Shown here in pieces: positions 35,508 through 44,603 of a stretch of 47,190 nucleotides of DNA. This DNA comes from Nanoarchaeum sp. (lineage in GTDB: Archaea; Nanobdellota; Nanobdellia; SCGC-AAA011-G17; PNOQ01): assembly GCA_013824915.1 (NCBI GenBank), contig PNOQ01000009.1, forward strand, positions 1-47,190. The letters run 5' to 3'. How positions within the stretch are numbered: position 1 is the first letter of the stretch; each line of letters opens with the position of its first letter. The position numbers were made by a program, and so were the translations under genes. The notes beneath the pieces are model-generated. The model saw only the letters and a program-made list of their open reading frames with translations. It was not told the DNA's origin and made no database searches.

Positions 35508-36198
35508 CTCTTCTTAATATTAAGAATAATAATAAATAACCTAATAATTGTACTATCTCGGCTAGTATGAAAAATACATTGTCGAGAGAAACAAACATAA
35601 ATAATATTTGACTTATAGCGATGCTACTGAATGCAAAACCTAAAACTTTTGTATGTGGATTACCATTTTCTGCGTATCTATCGAAATATAATATTGATAT
35701 TATAGTTAATAGCAAAAATGAAGTAATATGAAAAACATAATAGTTTAAATTACTAAAGTAAGTTGAAATTATTACAAAATAGGTTATTAAAAACATCATA
35801 GATTTTGCTTGTTTTTCTTGGTAAATACTATATAAGAAGTATAACCCCATTAGGTTTAGGAATACAAATAAAGTAAATGTTAAATCTGTAAACATATTAT
35901 AAGATCTTATTGTTTCTAATGTACTTGTAATTATTGTAGGCTTGCTCGTTCTTACAAACTCATGATAATATAAAGCTAGATTAGTTATTAATTTAAAAAA
36001 GAATGATGCACAAATCAATAAAAACGCGAATGAAATGTATTTATACTTCTTATTTCTGCCGCTTAAATTATAATATTTTAAACTCATCAAACTAATTGAA
36101 AATAGTACTAAGAAACTGAAAAAGTCTATAAATATAGATGGAAAATTAAACCACCCCGGACTATACTTTAAAGGTATCATTAAGTTTGGAGATATCAA
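35479..36198 (-). CDS. Multi-TM membrane protein, overlapping the downstream HTH gene
   Basis: About seven hydrophobic segments; 29-nt overlap with the HTH gene. Confidence 0.7.
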   Translation of the reverse strand: MISPNLMIPLKYSPGWFNFPSIFIDFFSFLVLFSISLMSLKYYNLSGRNKKYKYISFAFLLICASFFFKLITNLALYYHEFVRTSKPTIITSTLETIRSYNMFTDLTFTLFVFLNLMGLYFLYSIYQEKQAKSMMFLITYFVIISTYFSNLNYYVFHITSFLLLTIISILYFDRYAENGNPHTKVLGFAFSSIAISQILFMFVSLDNVFFILAEIVQLLGYLLLFLILRRVVNYGKKKN

Positions 36199-36226
36199 TA
36201 AACCTTAAAAAGCTTGTGAAAATCGA

Positions 36227-37702
36227 TTATTTAACAATAATAGCACTATCTATTGCGCCTTTTGCTAATTCTAATTTTTCTCTGTTTTCAGAGTATATAG
36301 TGAATAGTTTTTCTCCTCTTTTTACTTGTTCACTTACTTTTTTGTAGATATACAGACCTGCGCCTTTGTTAGATGGTGCACCAGCTAACCTAGCTATTTT
36401 AGCTATTCTTAGGTTATCTATATGTTCTATACTACCAGTTTTTTTACTTTTGTAGTCATATTTAAGTTTACCAATAACTATTTGTTCGGGTAAAATATTT
36501 GGATTGCCTTGTTGAGCTTTTATTATTTCTTTCATTTTTTTATATGCTTGGCCAGACTCTAATATTTCTCTTGCTGATGCTTTTGTGTTTGTTAATCTGA
36601 ATAATCTATCTGCCATCATAATCGCTTTTTCTTCTAAATCTTTTGGAGCTCCAGGTTCTCTTCTTAAAATGTATAAAACATCTCTTGCTTCTAAAGCTGG
36701 GCCTATACCGTTGCCTATTGGTTGCGAGCCATTTGTAAATATCACTCTTGTTTTTATTCCTAAAGCTCTTGCTATTTTTTCGAATTTTTTCTTAAGTTTT
36801 TTTCCATCTTTTTTGTTTGTTATTTTTGCGCCATGACCCACAGGAATATCTATTAATAAATGGGTTGAACCAACTGCAGCTTTCTTTGCAAGAATTGAAG
36901 CTATCATCAAACCAGAAGGATCTAATCTTAATGGATGTCTTACTTTTATTAATTTACTATCTGCGCTTGCAAGTTCCATTGCGCCTGCCCAGACCATACA
37001 ACCATTTGTTTTTTTGAGTATATTTTTTATTTCATCTACTGTGAAATCTACTTTAGCTAATACTTCCATCGTATCAGATGTTCCCGAAGGACTAGTTATA
37101 GATCTAGAACTAGTTTTTATCATTGTTAAACCAGCAGATGCAATTATAGGAGTAACAATCATAGTTGTTCTATTATTTGGGATTCCGCCAACACAATGTT
37201 TATCTGCAACTATTTTATTTTTTAACTTTATAGTTTTGCCTTCATTTGCAATTGCTTTTGTTAAGTATACTGTTTCTTTGTAAGTTAATCCTTTTTTGTA
37301 GCAACCTGCAACAAAATATGCTATTTCTATATCAGATAAACCATTAGATACTAAATCTTTAACTATGAACTCTATCTCTTTTTTTGATAATTCTTTTCCA
37401 TCTAATTTTTTTCTTATTGCTTCTACAGAAAATGGATTTTCAGAAGGATAAATACTAACTATTTTATGTTTTTTCGAATCTATGATTTTAGCTGTTTCTT
37501 CGAATAAACCTAAATAACCTGGTCTTACTTTAGTATTATCTTTTGTTATATCTAAAATTACATTTACAGTATTTACAGAATTATATTTTATTTTAATTCT
37601 ATCTAATGCATTTAAATCTAGTTTAGTAGCATCCTTTTCATTTATAACTGCAACTAGCGGACCACCAGTTGAAAATTTTACCTCTTTTGTTTTAAGCTGC
37701 AT
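36227..37702 (-). CDS. deoA: AMP phosphorylase (archaeal thymidine-phosphorylase family)
   Basis: N-terminal MQLKTKEVKFSTGGPLVAVIN, KHCVGGIPNNRTTMIVTPIIASAGLTMIKTSSRSITSPSGTSDTMEVL. Start likely ATG 37702 rather than 37732. Confidence 0.92.
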   Translation of the reverse strand: MQLKTKEVKFSTGGPLVAVINEKDATKLDLNALDRIKIKYNSVNTVNVILDITKDNTKVRPGYLGLFEETAKIIDSKKHKIVSIYPSENPFSVEAIRKKLDGKELSKKEIEFIVKDLVSNGLSDIEIAYFVAGCYKKGLTYKETVYLTKAIANEGKTIKLKNKIVADKHCVGGIPNNRTTMIVTPIIASAGLTMIKTSSRSITSPSGTSDTMEVLAKVDFTVDEIKNILKKTNGCMVWAGAMELASADSKLIKVRHPLRLDPSGLMIASILAKKAAVGSTHLLIDIPVGHGAKITNKKDGKKLKKKFEKIARALGIKTRVIFTNGSQPIGNGIGPALEARDVLYILRREPGAPKDLEEKAIMMADRLFRLTNTKASAREILESGQAYKKMKEIIKAQQGNPNILPEQIVIGKLKYDYKSKKTGSIEHIDNLRIAKIARLAGAPSNKGAGLYIYKKVSEQVKRGEKLFTIYSENREKLELAKGAIDSAIIVK

Positions 37703-38702
37703 TTTCTTCTTGATACAATCTATAAACTGCAAATAATATCGATAAGACTAAAGGACCAACAACTATTCCTGCTATTCCGAATAAACTTAAACCCCCTAAT
37801 GTACCAATCAAAACTACAATAGGATTAATATTGGAGTTTTTTTTCATTATTTGGAATTTTACTATATTATCTAAGTATGATGTGATTATTACTAGGAAAT
37901 ATATCAACAAGAAAATTCCTTCTGTTGTTTTTCCTATTAAACCTAAATATATCGCTGCTGGAACGTATATTAATGGTGGGGATAATATAGGTAAATATAC
38001 TGATAATGCTATTAAGAAAGACCATAAAACTGGGTTTGGAATTCCGAATAAATAAAATCCTATAAATGCTATAACTCCTTCTAATACAGCTATTATGAAT
38101 AGTACACTAATTATTGTTTTAATAACTCGTTTAATTTCTAAAAATAATTTATCTTCTACATCTTGTTTTAATGGAACTACTTTTTTTAAATTTCTAGATA
38201 TTTCTTTTCCATCTTTTAAGAAGAAAAACAACGAAAAGAAGAATATGAATAGTTGTAAAACTCCTTGCATTATTTGTTCTACTAAATCGGCACTATTTAG
38301 AACAAACTTCTCGGCTAGTACTTTGATTACTTCCCTTATATGCCTCTCAAAATTAATATTTAAACCAGTTATTTTTTGTAAATTATCTGAGAATTGTGTT
38401 AACTCTAATGAACTTGCTGAATTGTAAAGAGTTACTGTTTCTTGAAATAATTGATTAGCAAAATAGATTAAAGGAATAACGATAAGAATTAATATCAAAA
38501 ATATTAATATTAAACTAGTAATAATTGGTTGTTTTATCTTTTTATTTAATTTTTCATACAGTGGAAATGCTGCAACTGCTACGACTCCTGCTGCTAACAA
38601 AGGGGCTAGAAATGGTGCAGCTATTTTGTATGATACGTAAACTAGAATTAATACTGATACTATAACGATAAGCATAGAATATTTCTTTAGATTTTCGGCC
38701 AT
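37692..38702 (-). CDS. AI-2E (PerM/UPF0118) family transporter
   Basis: Multi-TM; APFLAPLLAAGVVAVAAFPLYEKLNKK and ...NPIVVLIGTLGGLSLFGIAGIVVGPLVLSILFAVY signatures. Confidence 0.87.
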   Translation of the reverse strand: MAENLKKYSMLIVIVSVLILVYVSYKIAAPFLAPLLAAGVVAVAAFPLYEKLNKKIKQPIITSLILIFLILILIVIPLIYFANQLFQETVTLYNSASSLELTQFSDNLQKITGLNINFERHIREVIKVLAEKFVLNSADLVEQIMQGVLQLFIFFFSLFFFLKDGKEISRNLKKVVPLKQDVEDKLFLEIKRVIKTIISVLFIIAVLEGVIAFIGFYLFGIPNPVLWSFLIALSVYLPILSPPLIYVPAAIYLGLIGKTTEGIFLLIYFLVIITSYLDNIVKFQIMKKNSNINPIVVLIGTLGGLSLFGIAGIVVGPLVLSILFAVYRLYQEENAA

Positions 38703-38745
38703 AATTTAAATACTGGTTGATATGTTTATAAATATTATTATTTGT

Positions 38746-40035
38746 TTAAACTGGTTTAGAAGTTCCCCATTTAGAAAGTGCTAGTTTTAGTTCTGGGTTA
38801 GTTTGTGAATATTTTTCTAAAGAGATACTTTTTAGCTTTGCATCTATTGCTTGTCTTAGTGCAATTGCACCATATTTTGAACCTTGTGGATGGCCGTGAA
38901 TTCCTCCTCCAAGTTGAATAACAATGTCTTTTCCTAAAGTATCAATTATATAAGGCACCAAACCCGGATGTAAACCTCCCGAGGATACTGGGATAAGATC
39001 TTTTGTATTATACCAATTTTGTTCAAGAACATTTGATTTTGGCAAAGCTTTTATTTTTTGATCAACTATTTCTTTTCGGATATTTATTACTTCATCTTTT
39101 GTTCCGACTAACTTACCTATAACTGTGCCAATATGAATATTGTCTACGCCTATTAACCTTGATAGCTTTGCTAATGTTAACATCGACATACCGTGCCTTG
39201 GATTTCTGTCGAATGCTGCATGAAAAGCACGATGAGCATGAATTGCTTGTTTTAAATCTTGAGTTTCTTCTCTTAATGTTTGTAATCCAGACCAACCTAC
39301 AGTTAGGATATCACACATAACATATTTGAAATCATATTCTTTGCATATCTTTGCACGTTTTAACATCTCTTTTGTTTCTGCGCTAACATTAATGAAATAA
39401 TCTTTTTTTTCTCCAGTAATTTTTTCTGCTTGGTCTCTTGCCTTTGCAGCTGCTTTTACCCTATCCCCAAACTTATTGAAATTTTGGGAAGTTAAATTTT
39501 CATCATCTTTAGCAAAATCAACGCCACCAACCCAAGAATCAAATATTACTTTTGTGTGTTCTTTTGTTGTTAAGCCGACTTTTGGTTTGGGTACTGTGGC
39601 AATCATGGGCCTTTCTTTTACTCTCATATATTTTCTTATGCCTTCAATACCATATTGTGGCCCTCTAAACGATTTTATATATTCTTTTGAGAATTGAATA
39701 TCTTCTAATCTTAAATTGTTTAATGCTTTCATGCCAAAAATATTACCTGCTACAGAACTCATTAATTGTGGAACACTTCCAAGTTCAAATAATTCTATAG
39801 GATATGCGACTTTAACATAATTGCCATCAAATTCAAATGCTCTAGCTCTTATTTTTCTTATGTGTGATTTTAATGTACTTAATGTAGTCCAAGTACCATT
39901 TGAAGATTCAGCTGCTACTCTTCCAATAGCTTCTTTTTTAGAAATTCCTTTTGCTGGTTCTAATCTAAATAAAACTATAATGTCTGAACTATTTGGTTTG
40001 TATTTCAAATCCACAAAATCTAAATATTGACTCAT
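38746..40035 (-). CDS. rbcL: Ribulose-bisphosphate carboxylase, archaeal form III large subunit
   Basis: KPKVGLT, GGVDFAKDDEN, HAHRAFHAAFDR, NIHIGTVIGKLVG, SSGGLHPG, QLGGGIHGHPQG: active-site motifs retained. Confidence 0.95.
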   Translation of the reverse strand: MSQYLDFVDLKYKPNSSDIIVLFRLEPAKGISKKEAIGRVAAESSNGTWTTLSTLKSHIRKIRARAFEFDGNYVKVAYPIELFELGSVPQLMSSVAGNIFGMKALNNLRLEDIQFSKEYIKSFRGPQYGIEGIRKYMRVKERPMIATVPKPKVGLTTKEHTKVIFDSWVGGVDFAKDDENLTSQNFNKFGDRVKAAAKARDQAEKITGEKKDYFINVSAETKEMLKRAKICKEYDFKYVMCDILTVGWSGLQTLREETQDLKQAIHAHRAFHAAFDRNPRHGMSMLTLAKLSRLIGVDNIHIGTVIGKLVGTKDEVINIRKEIVDQKIKALPKSNVLEQNWYNTKDLIPVSSGGLHPGLVPYIIDTLGKDIVIQLGGGIHGHPQGSKYGAIALRQAIDAKLKSISLEKYSQTNPELKLALSKWGTSKPV

Positions 40036-40661
40036 AATAACCTCTTTATTTGACTGATTTCTTTAATTATGAAATCTGCCTTTTTTAAATCTTTCTTAGA
40101 AATCTTTGGTCCGGTTAAAACTATTATTGATTTTGTTTTTGCAGCTTTTGCTGTTTTTATGTCTTGAAGAGTGTCCCCCACTAAAAAGTTTACCTTTGAT
40201 TTTAATTTATGTTCAATTTTATGCACTCCAGTTGGGAACGGTTTTGGTTTGCTTACATCATTGTAACCCAAAATTATCTTAAAATATTTTTTATCTATTT
40301 TTGTTTGTTTTAAAATTTTATTTATCTTTTTATGTTGATTATTACTTAGCAAAGTTAATGTATGTTTTTTTGAAAGTTCTTTTAATAGTTTATTTGTATT
40401 TTTGAATGGTTTTATTTGATAAAATGTTTTTGAACGGATTTCTTCAAAATCTTTAATTATTTTTTTAATTTGACTATCTGTTAGTTTAGAATTAGTTTTT
40501 TTTACTATTTCTCTTGCCATTAAACCCCAATGTTTTTTTAATTCTTTGTTTGATATTTTTACTTTATTTTTTTTAAAAGATTCTTGAAAAGAATTTAATA
40601 TCCATGACTCTGTGTTAACTAAAGTTCCATCTAGATCAAAACATATTATCATTTTATCCAA
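40032..40661 (-). CDS. HAD superfamily (subfamily IA) phosphatase
   Basis: ICFDLDGTLVNTE, LLSNNQHKK, GYNDVSKPKPFP, FLVGDTLQDIKTAKAAK. Confidence 0.87.
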   Translation of the reverse strand: MDKMIICFDLDGTLVNTESWILNSFQESFKKNKVKISNKELKKHWGLMAREIVKKTNSKLTDSQIKKIIKDFEEIRSKTFYQIKPFKNTNKLLKELSKKHTLTLLSNNQHKKINKILKQTKIDKKYFKIILGYNDVSKPKPFPTGVHKIEHKLKSKVNFLVGDTLQDIKTAKAAKTKSIIVLTGPKISKKDLKKADFIIKEISQIKRLL

Positions 40662-41449
40662 GGATATTCTTTTTTAACTGTCTTAATAAATCTCTTTGGA
40701 GATAAAATTCCTAATTCTGAACAAATCGCCTTTATATTTTCCTTAGGTATTTTTTCGAATGCGGGATTTTTAATTTCTATACGTCTATTACTAATATTCC
40801 AGACTTCTTTTGGATCTCTTTGTTCTACTTCTAATTGTTTTGGATAATATTTCCAAGAATTTGAGATTATGTATAATTTCTTTTTATGTTTTTTTGCTAA
40901 TTCTGATATCCCATAGCTTCCTATCTTGTTGTATACATCTCCATTATGGTTGATTAAATCTGAACCTAAAAATATTATGTCTGATTTTTTTATTGCTTGA
41001 TCGGCTGCAGAATCTACAAAGTGAGTAACTTTTATTTTATACTTTGCAAGTTCTTTTGCTGTTCTTCTACCTTGATATAACGGTCGAGTCTCTGTATTAT
41101 GTACTTGAAAATTTGTGTGCTTCTTTGCTAGTTTTAGTGATTTTGTTACAGAATTTGAATGGCAATGGGTGAATACAATGTAATCTCTTTTTATTAATTT
41201 GGAAGAATTTATTTCTGTTTTTTGATTTATGTTAACAAAATAATTGTGTGCGATTTGTGGTGAAGTTTTTTGTGCAAATTTTATTATATTTCTTAAGCAT
41301 GGTTCTGTTGGTCTTGCATTGATTAATTGTTTTACTGAATCTGAATCATTTTTTATAGAATATGCTTTTAATCCCGCAAAAGCTATATCTCGTGCGCCTT
41401 GAATTTTTAAATTCTTTATATCCCTTACAATCTTATCAAAATCACCCAT
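40649..41449 (-). CDS. Ribose-1,5-bisphosphate isomerase (eIF2B-like family), compact
   Basis: LKIQGARDIA, INARPTEPCLRN, VFTHCHSNSV, TETRPLYQGRRTAKELA, FLGSDLI, RDPKEVW.., NPAFEKIP. Confidence 0.87.
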   Translation of the reverse strand: MGDFDKIVRDIKNLKIQGARDIAFAGLKAYSIKNDSDSVKQLINARPTEPCLRNIIKFAQKTSPQIAHNYFVNINQKTEINSSKLIKRDYIVFTHCHSNSVTKSLKLAKKHTNFQVHNTETRPLYQGRRTAKELAKYKIKVTHFVDSAADQAIKKSDIIFLGSDLINHNGDVYNKIGSYGISELAKKHKKKLYIISNSWKYYPKQLEVEQRDPKEVWNISNRRIEIKNPAFEKIPKENIKAICSELGILSPKRFIKTVKKEYPWIK

Positions 41450-41527
41450 TTAGTTAAAATTTTGATTTTGTATTATTTAAAGTTTACCAATTTTTTGTAA
41501 TATTTAATCAAAAATATCCTTCGTGAT

Positions 41528-42412
41528 TTAGGCAAACAAAATTATTATCGCCCCGATTGTCATGAATGCAGATGCAAGCAGTCTTTGTTTTATACTCTTT
41601 TCTTTAAATAATACAAGACCATATAATACTACAAATATGGCACTAGTTCGTTTTATTGCAGTTACATAGGGGACTATTTGATAAGTTAATGCTAAATTCA
41701 TAGTTATTGCAACTAAAGATAATACTAAAGATACAAGAATTAGTATAGGTAATTTGATATTGGTGAGACTTAAATTTGAATTTTTGTTATGCTTGGATAA
41801 TAAGTATGTTACAAAAAATAAAATACTCAAGATTGCATATTCAATGGATACTCCAAAATATGTATCAGAATTTTGAATAAGAAGCTTATCATAATTTAAA
41901 GATATACTAAATAAAAAAGCTACAATTATCATGAAAAATATACTTCTATTTTTAAATAATTGTTTAAACGGAGCAAGTAAATTTTTATTCTTATCAAAAA
42001 CAATAAAATAAGACCCTGAGACGATAAACAATATCCCTAAAAAACCCAAAAAAGAAGTAGATTCATTTAAAATGAAATATGATGTGAGAATTAAAAATAA
42101 TGGGGTCAAAGATTTAAATGGAATTACGAGTGAGATATCTCCTTTGTCCAATGACTTATAAATTAAGACCGTCGCAAAATAATTTATACAAGTTGTCAGT
42201 ATTAAAACATAATAAAAACTAGGCCCAATTGCGGGAAATCCATTGTAAACAGAAATGGTAAACAAGATTATTGATGAACAGAAAAATATTATTGTTCCCA
42301 TTAAATATTTATTAAAACGAGATAAATTTATTTTGATTAAAGTATAGTAAGTAGCATCGAAAAATGCAGATAATAAAGCAAATACAAACCAAATCATACA
42401 TTTATGACTCAT
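41528..42412 (-). CDS. EamA/DMT-family transporter
   Basis: About ten TM helices; LVIPFKSLTPLFLILTSYFILNESTSFLGFLGILFIVSGSYFIVF. Confidence 0.82.
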   Translation of the reverse strand: MSHKCMIWFVFALLSAFFDATYYTLIKINLSRFNKYLMGTIIFFCSSIILFTISVYNGFPAIGPSFYYVLILTTCINYFATVLIYKSLDKGDISLVIPFKSLTPLFLILTSYFILNESTSFLGFLGILFIVSGSYFIVFDKNKNLLAPFKQLFKNRSIFFMIIVAFLFSISLNYDKLLIQNSDTYFGVSIEYAILSILFFVTYLLSKHNKNSNLSLTNIKLPILILVSLVLSLVAITMNLALTYQIVPYVTAIKRTSAIFVVLYGLVLFKEKSIKQRLLASAFMTIGAIIILFA

Positions 42413-42471
42413 CTTTTATTTATATACCCTCCGTTCATAAGTTTTATAAACTGTCCTTTGTTCCGCGTTCT

Positions 42472-43695
42472 ATGAAAGTATTAGCTATTTCTGAACATAC
42501 TGGGCCCGGTAAGGCAATAAGAGAAGTTGTAAAAGAATTGAGAAATCATCCTGAGTTTAATACGGTTGTTTTTCCTACAGTTCTTACTGAAAATTTATAT
42601 ACTGATTTTCCTGAAAGAAGAGAACTTCCCGCATACAGTGTAAGTGAACTTCGAGGGGAGAATATGGATGTTCCTAGTTTGGAAGGATTTATAGACGATT
42701 TATTAACAACTGAAAAACCAGATATTATTTTAACTGGAAGTGCGAATCCTTCTCAAATAATTGATAGAACTTTAGTAGCTAAAGCTAATTTATATGGAAT
42801 GCATTCTGTAGTCGTTACTGATTTTTGGTGTTGGCCAGATATATACAAAAAAAGATTTCCTTCTGAAGAGACAATTCCTGATGTTGTTTGTTGTATTGAT
42901 GAGATTGATAAAAATAATCTTTTGGCAGCAGGGATCCCTGAAGGTAAGATAGTAATTACTGGGCAACCAGCATTTGATGGCTTAAAAGAACAAAGAGCAA
43001 AATATACTATTGATAAAATTAGACTGATGGAAGAACTAGGTTTTGCAAATGTTAATCCTGAAATTAATCAACTATTATTAACTTATTGCCCTGACCCTTT
43101 GTATAGTGATGTATTTAGTTTAGATACAAGATATCCTTTTAGTTATAATTCGTTAGATTCTATGGTGCGTGCATTTTCATCGTCAAGTGTGAGCGCCCCA
43201 ACAAAGCTTAATGTAAATATATTACCTCATCCAAAAGATATTCTTACTAAAAAGAAAGACGGATTAATTCACTGGGGAATGTTAATTGGTGAAGTCTTAG
43301 GCAAGCAAGGAGATTACTCTGCTTATGGTTCTGATATTGAATTAAGAATAGGTAGAAAAGATATGCAATCTGATGTGTTTAATCCCTCTTTATTGTCATC
43401 TGATTTAGTTGTTATAAATACTAGCACAACTGGAGCTGAGTGTTTGTACATGGGCGCGCTTCCTGTAGCTATAATACAACCTGGTTTGTCTTATGATCAA
43501 AGTGGTCTTAAACATTTTATTGACGCAGGTATAATCCCGGCAGCAAATACAAAAGATGCATCGTCTTCTTTAATACACAATCTTTTATTTAATCCGGAGT
43601 TTAGATCAGATTATGTTTCAAGACAAAAAGTTTACGGAGATAAACCTTCATCTGCTCCGGCTGTTGTAGAACAAATGAAAAAACTATTTATTTAA
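42472..43695 (+). CDS. GT-B-fold glycosyltransferase/epimerase-like protein
   Basis: ISEHTGPGKAIREVVKEL, KIVITGQPAFDG, ILPHPKDIL, VVINTSTTGAECLYMGALPVAI. Start ATG 42472 lies 26 nt after TATA TTTTATAAA (42442-42450). Confidence 0.68.
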   Translation: MKVLAISEHTGPGKAIREVVKELRNHPEFNTVVFPTVLTENLYTDFPERRELPAYSVSELRGENMDVPSLEGFIDDLLTTEKPDIILTGSANPSQIIDRTLVAKANLYGMHSVVVTDFWCWPDIYKKRFPSEETIPDVVCCIDEIDKNNLLAAGIPEGKIVITGQPAFDGLKEQRAKYTIDKIRLMEELGFANVNPEINQLLLTYCPDPLYSDVFSLDTRYPFSYNSLDSMVRAFSSSSVSAPTKLNVNILPHPKDILTKKKDGLIHWGMLIGEVLGKQGDYSAYGSDIELRIGRKDMQSDVFNPSLLSSDLVVINTSTTGAECLYMGALPVAIIQPGLSYDQSGLKHFIDAGIIPAANTKDASSSLIHNLLFNPEFRSDYVSRQKVYGDKPSSAPAVVEQMKKLFI

Positions 43696-43739
43696 AGTTT
43701 ACCAAAACTTATATAAACCTATAATCTGCTTTTTTATTT

Positions 43740-44564
43740 ATGACATTAGAATCAATTGTTAATCCATTTACCGCTGTTGAGAAGCCAGGTCATATGTTTT
43801 ATGTTGGTTTATTATATGCTAGTGTTGCTGTTTTTTTGAGTTTATGGATTTTTAAGGATTCTTCTAGTCTTATAATGGTATTTTTGACTGTTCTTGCTTC
43901 TGTGTCTATAGTATTTTCTACAATGACTCTTGAAGAGCAAGTTGATGTAAAATTTAAGGATGAGATTTCTATTCTAAAACGACATGCGAGTGTTATAAAA
44001 TATTTGATGTATTTGTTTTTAGGATTTGTTGTTGCTTACACTGCCTGGTATTTAATATTACCAGATAGTTTAGTAAACATATTGTTCAAAACACAAATGG
44101 ATACAATAATGGCTATAAATTCTAATATAACTGGTGGCGCATACGATTCTGGTTCTGTATTTTTACAAATATTCATGAATAATTTTAAAGTTATGTTATT
44201 CTGTCTGTTCTTTTCATTTTTCTATGGTGCAGGTGCAATATTTATATTGACTTGGAATGCTTCTGTTATAGCGGCTGCTGCTGGGGCATTTATTGAATCT
44301 ACTGTTGCTTCAGGAATACATATAGTTGGTGCCGTGCCTTTAACTTTACTTAGATATGGTATACATGGGGTGCCGGAGATAATAGCTTACTTTGTTGCAG
44401 CTTTAGCAGGCGGTATATTATCTGTAGCAATGATGAACAGGGACTTAGAAAGCAGTAAATTTAAGAAAATCATATTGGATATAGTTGACTTATGTTTGAT
44501 TTCATTTGTGATATTATTAATTGGTGCTTTATTGGAAGTTTATGTAACTCCTATTTTCTTTTAA
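43740..44564 (+). CDS. SpoIIM/DUF95-like membrane protein
   Basis: FLQIFMNNFKVMLFCLFFSFFYGAGAIFILTWNASVIAAAAG, HGVPEIIAYFVAALAGGILS. Confidence 0.82.
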   Translation: MTLESIVNPFTAVEKPGHMFYVGLLYASVAVFLSLWIFKDSSSLIMVFLTVLASVSIVFSTMTLEEQVDVKFKDEISILKRHASVIKYLMYLFLGFVVAYTAWYLILPDSLVNILFKTQMDTIMAINSNITGGAYDSGSVFLQIFMNNFKVMLFCLFFSFFYGAGAIFILTWNASVIAAAAGAFIESTVASGIHIVGAVPLTLLRYGIHGVPEIIAYFVAALAGGILSVAMMNRDLESSKFKKIILDIVDLCLISFVILLIGALLEVYVTPIFF

Positions 44565-44603
44565 TTTCACAATCATTATAAACTAATATTTTTCAGTAGT
44601 TTT

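Noticed and set aside
36585-37283. + strand ORFs antisense to AMP phosphorylase
   Set aside because: AMP phosphorylase is well supported; these lack motifs and translation signals.
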